Source: Oscillospiraceae bacterium | GTDB taxonomy: Bacteria; Bacillota; Clostridia; Oscillospirales; Ruminococcaceae | Length of the DNA stretch: 6,824 nucleotides | Assembly: GCA_018110855.1 (NCBI GenBank) | Contig: JAGBFZ010000439.1 | Coordinates: 1-6,824 of the forward strand | Reading direction: 5' to 3' | Shown: positions 5,221-6,824 of the stretch, piece after piece | How positions within the stretch are numbered: position 1 is the first letter of the stretch | Layout of the letters: each line of letters begins with the position of its first letter | The notes under the pieces: model-generated | Database searches by the model: none | What the model saw: the letters and a program-made list of their open reading frames with translations, nothing else | What the model was told of the DNA's origin: nothing | Position numbers and translations under genes: made by a program

Positions 5221-5241
5221 AGTATTATAATTCTTATCCCC

Positions 5242-5248
5242 GAAAGGA
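5242..5248 (+). promoter_or_regulatory. Ribosome binding site of purB
   Basis: GAAAGGA lies 11 bases before the ATG at 5260. An overlapping ATG at 5248 is followed by TTT and TAA, so it does not start the gene. Confidence 0.8.
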
Positions 5249-5259
5249 TGTTTTAAATA

Positions 5260-6696
5260 ATGAAGGATACAAGCACCTATGAATCCCCCTTCTGCACCCG
5301 TTATGCAAGCAAGGAAATGCAGTATATTTTCTCCGCAGACAAGAAATTCACCACATGGCGCCGTCTCTGGGTGGCTCTCGCAAGAGCCGAGATGAAGCTG
5401 GGTCTCCCCGTAACACAGGAGCAGGTGGACGAGCTTGAGGCTAATATTGACAATATCGACTATGAGTGCGCCGCAGAGCGTGAAAAGCTGGTACGCCACG
5501 ATGTTATGGCTCATGTTTACACCTACGGTCAGGTATGCCCCAAGGCTGCGGGTATTATCCATCTTGGTGCTACCTCCTGCTATGTTGGCGACAACACCGA
5601 CGTTATCGTTATGCGTGACGCTATGCAGGTGGTTCTCAAAAAGCTTGTGACAGTCATTTCACAGCTCTCCGCTTTTGCCGAGAAATACAAGGATATGCCT
5701 GCTCTTGCTTATACTCATCTCCAGCCCGCTCAGCTTACCACTGTGGGCAAGAGAGCCACTCTCTGGATAAACGAGCTTCTTATGGACCTTGATGAGCTTG
5801 AGTACAGGATAAAGAATCTGAAGCTTCTCGGCTCAAAGGGTACCACAGGCACTCAGGCTTCCTTCAAGGAGCTTTTTGAGGGCGATTCCGCAAAGGTCAA
5901 GGAGCTTGAGAGAATGATTGCCGAGGAAATGGGCTTTGAGGCTGTTGTTCCCGTTTCGGGTCAGACCTATTCAAGAAAGATCGATTCTCAGATAGTTAAC
6001 ACTCTCGGAAATATCGCTCAGTCTGCCATGAAATTTGCAAATGACATGAGAATTCTCCAGAATTTCAAGGAGATGGAAGAGCCTTTTGAGAAAAATCAGA
6101 TCGGTTCCTCCGCTATGCCCTACAAGAGAAATCCCATGCGCTGCGAGAGAATCACCGCTCTTGCAAGATATCTTATCATCGACACTCTGAATCCTGCATT
6201 CACCTCGGGAACACAGTGGTTCGAGAGAACTCTCGATGATTCCGCAAACAAGGGAATTTCCGTTGCGGAGGGCTTCCTTGCCTGCGACGCTATTCTCAAC
6301 ATTATGATAAACGTTACCTCCGATCTTGTGGTTTATCCCAAGGTGATCCGTCAGAGAATTATGAAGGAGCTGCCCTTTATGGCTTCGGAAAACATTATGA
6401 TGGACGCTGTTAAGAAGGGCGGCAACCGTCAGGAGCTTCATGAGAAGATCCGCACCTATGCTATGCAGGCAGGAAAGCAGGTCAAGGAGGAGGGTCTTGA
6501 AAACGACCTTATCGAGCGTATCCTTGCAGACGATTCCTTCGGTCTGAAGCGTGAGGACATTGAGGCTATCCTTGTTCCCGAAAATTACACGGGAAGAAGC
6601 TCCGAGCAGGTTTCAGAGTTCCTCGAGGAGTGCGTGAAGCCCGTTCTTGACAGGTACAGCGAGCTTACTCATGAATCTGCGGAGATAAATGTGTGA
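5260..6696 (+). CDS. purB: Adenylosuccinate lyase, long form resembling the animal enzyme
   Basis: The 478-residue protein belongs to the fumarase/aspartase superfamily. It splits SAICAR to AICAR and adenylosuccinate to AMP, releasing fumarate in both cases, as a cytoplasmic homotetramer in purine synthesis. The signature loop GSSAMPYKRNP starts at residue 282 and holds the catalytic serine S283 and K289. H153 in YTHLQPAQ is the partner histidine, and H80 in RHDVMAH is also conserved. A constant offset of six links these to the human residues H86, H159, S289 and K295 as I recall them. Many blocks are close to human ADSL, for example AAGIIHLGATSCYVGDNTD and QWFERTLDDSAN. No other pur gene is adjacent, so it is transcribed alone from a consensus promoter. 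The start is supported by its ribosome binding site and by alignment of the N-terminus with the family. Confidence 0.97.
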   Translation: MKDTSTYESPFCTRYASKEMQYIFSADKKFTTWRRLWVALARAEMKLGLPVTQEQVDELEANIDNIDYECAAEREKLVRHDVMAHVYTYGQVCPKAAGIIHLGATSCYVGDNTDVIVMRDAMQVVLKKLVTVISQLSAFAEKYKDMPALAYTHLQPAQLTTVGKRATLWINELLMDLDELEYRIKNLKLLGSKGTTGTQASFKELFEGDSAKVKELERMIAEEMGFEAVVPVSGQTYSRKIDSQIVNTLGNIAQSAMKFANDMRILQNFKEMEEPFEKNQIGSSAMPYKRNPMRCERITALARYLIIDTLNPAFTSGTQWFERTLDDSANKGISVAEGFLACDAILNIMINVTSDLVVYPKVIRQRIMKELPFMASENIMMDAVKKGGNRQELHEKIRTYAMQAGKQVKEEGLENDLIERILADDSFGLKREDIEAILVPENYTGRSSEQVSEFLEECVKPVLDRYSELTHESAEINV

Positions 6697-6718
6697 TTTT
6701 TTAGTTAAGTGATAAAAT

Positions 6719-6748
6719 ATGCGGCTGCTTTTTCGGGGGCAGCCGCAT
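6719..6748 (+). terminator. GC-rich hairpin after purB, probable terminator
   Basis: ATGCGGCTGC (6719-6728) pairs perfectly with GCAGCCGCAT (6739-6748) around a ten-base loop, 22 bases past the stop codon. The following + strand sequence has only TTC and no U-tract. On the - strand the tail is ATATTTTATC. It may therefore be a weak + strand terminator or serve a convergent gene just outside the window. Confidence 0.55.
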
Positions 6749-6824
6749 TCAGCTTGTCGATGAAGTGGTCAAATAAAAAAATATGCACAACTAATGCCAC
6801 TCTAAAAGTTTCGTCCACCTTTTC
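6749..6824. other. Unassigned right end of the window
   Basis: No recognisable gene, promoter or repeat is seen in the last 76 bases. A - strand frame is open from the window edge to a TAA at 6705-6707 (39 residues). It runs through the hairpin and resembles no known protein, so it is probably chance, but a real 3' gene end cannot be excluded without the flanking sequence. Confidence 0.3.

Overview
The window reads like a chromosomal segment of a Gram-positive anaerobe of the Clostridia, most likely Ruminococcus-like (Oscillospiraceae). This is inferred from a sortase-anchored surface protein with an NPKTG motif, a lipoprotein with a lipobox, consensus sigma-A promoters, AAAGGA ribosome binding sites set 11 to 14 bases from their start codons, and strong GC-rich intrinsic terminators. 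Nothing in the sequence fixes the species.

Layout. Bases 1-417 are the 3' end of a surface-protein gene on the + strand. They encode tandem proline-rich repeats followed by a cell-wall sorting signal. A convergent intergenic stretch (418-514) carries one hairpin terminator for each direction. Three - strand genes follow: a DUF21/CBS/CorC_HlyC membrane protein of the CorC/MpfA family (515-1786), an iron-dependent alcohol dehydrogenase of the butanol dehydrogenase/YqhD type (2231-3406), and a PrsA-like parvulin-fold lipoprotein carrying a long acidic insertion (3560-4951). A divergent promoter region (4952-5259) leads into a + strand adenylosuccinate lyase gene, purB (5260-6696). A GC-rich hairpin follows purB, and the last 75 bases are unassigned.

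Each complete gene appears to have its own promoter. The two upstream - strand genes and the surface-protein gene end in good candidate terminators, while the hairpin after purB lacks a clear U-tract. The window therefore looks like single-gene transcription units, with no operon. Surface anchoring, membrane transport, extracytoplasmic folding, fermentative alcohol metabolism and purine synthesis sit side by side without an obvious common pathway.

The most interesting region is the 444-base gap between the alcohol dehydrogenase and the CorC-family gene. It contains a promoter, a roughly 320-base leader with several hairpins and a strong intrinsic terminator about 140 bases before the start codon. 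An upstream GC-rich hairpin has a 3' arm that can instead pair with the 5' arm of that terminator. This is the architecture of a transcription-attenuating riboswitch or similar cis-regulator. I could not match it to a known riboswitch class by eye.
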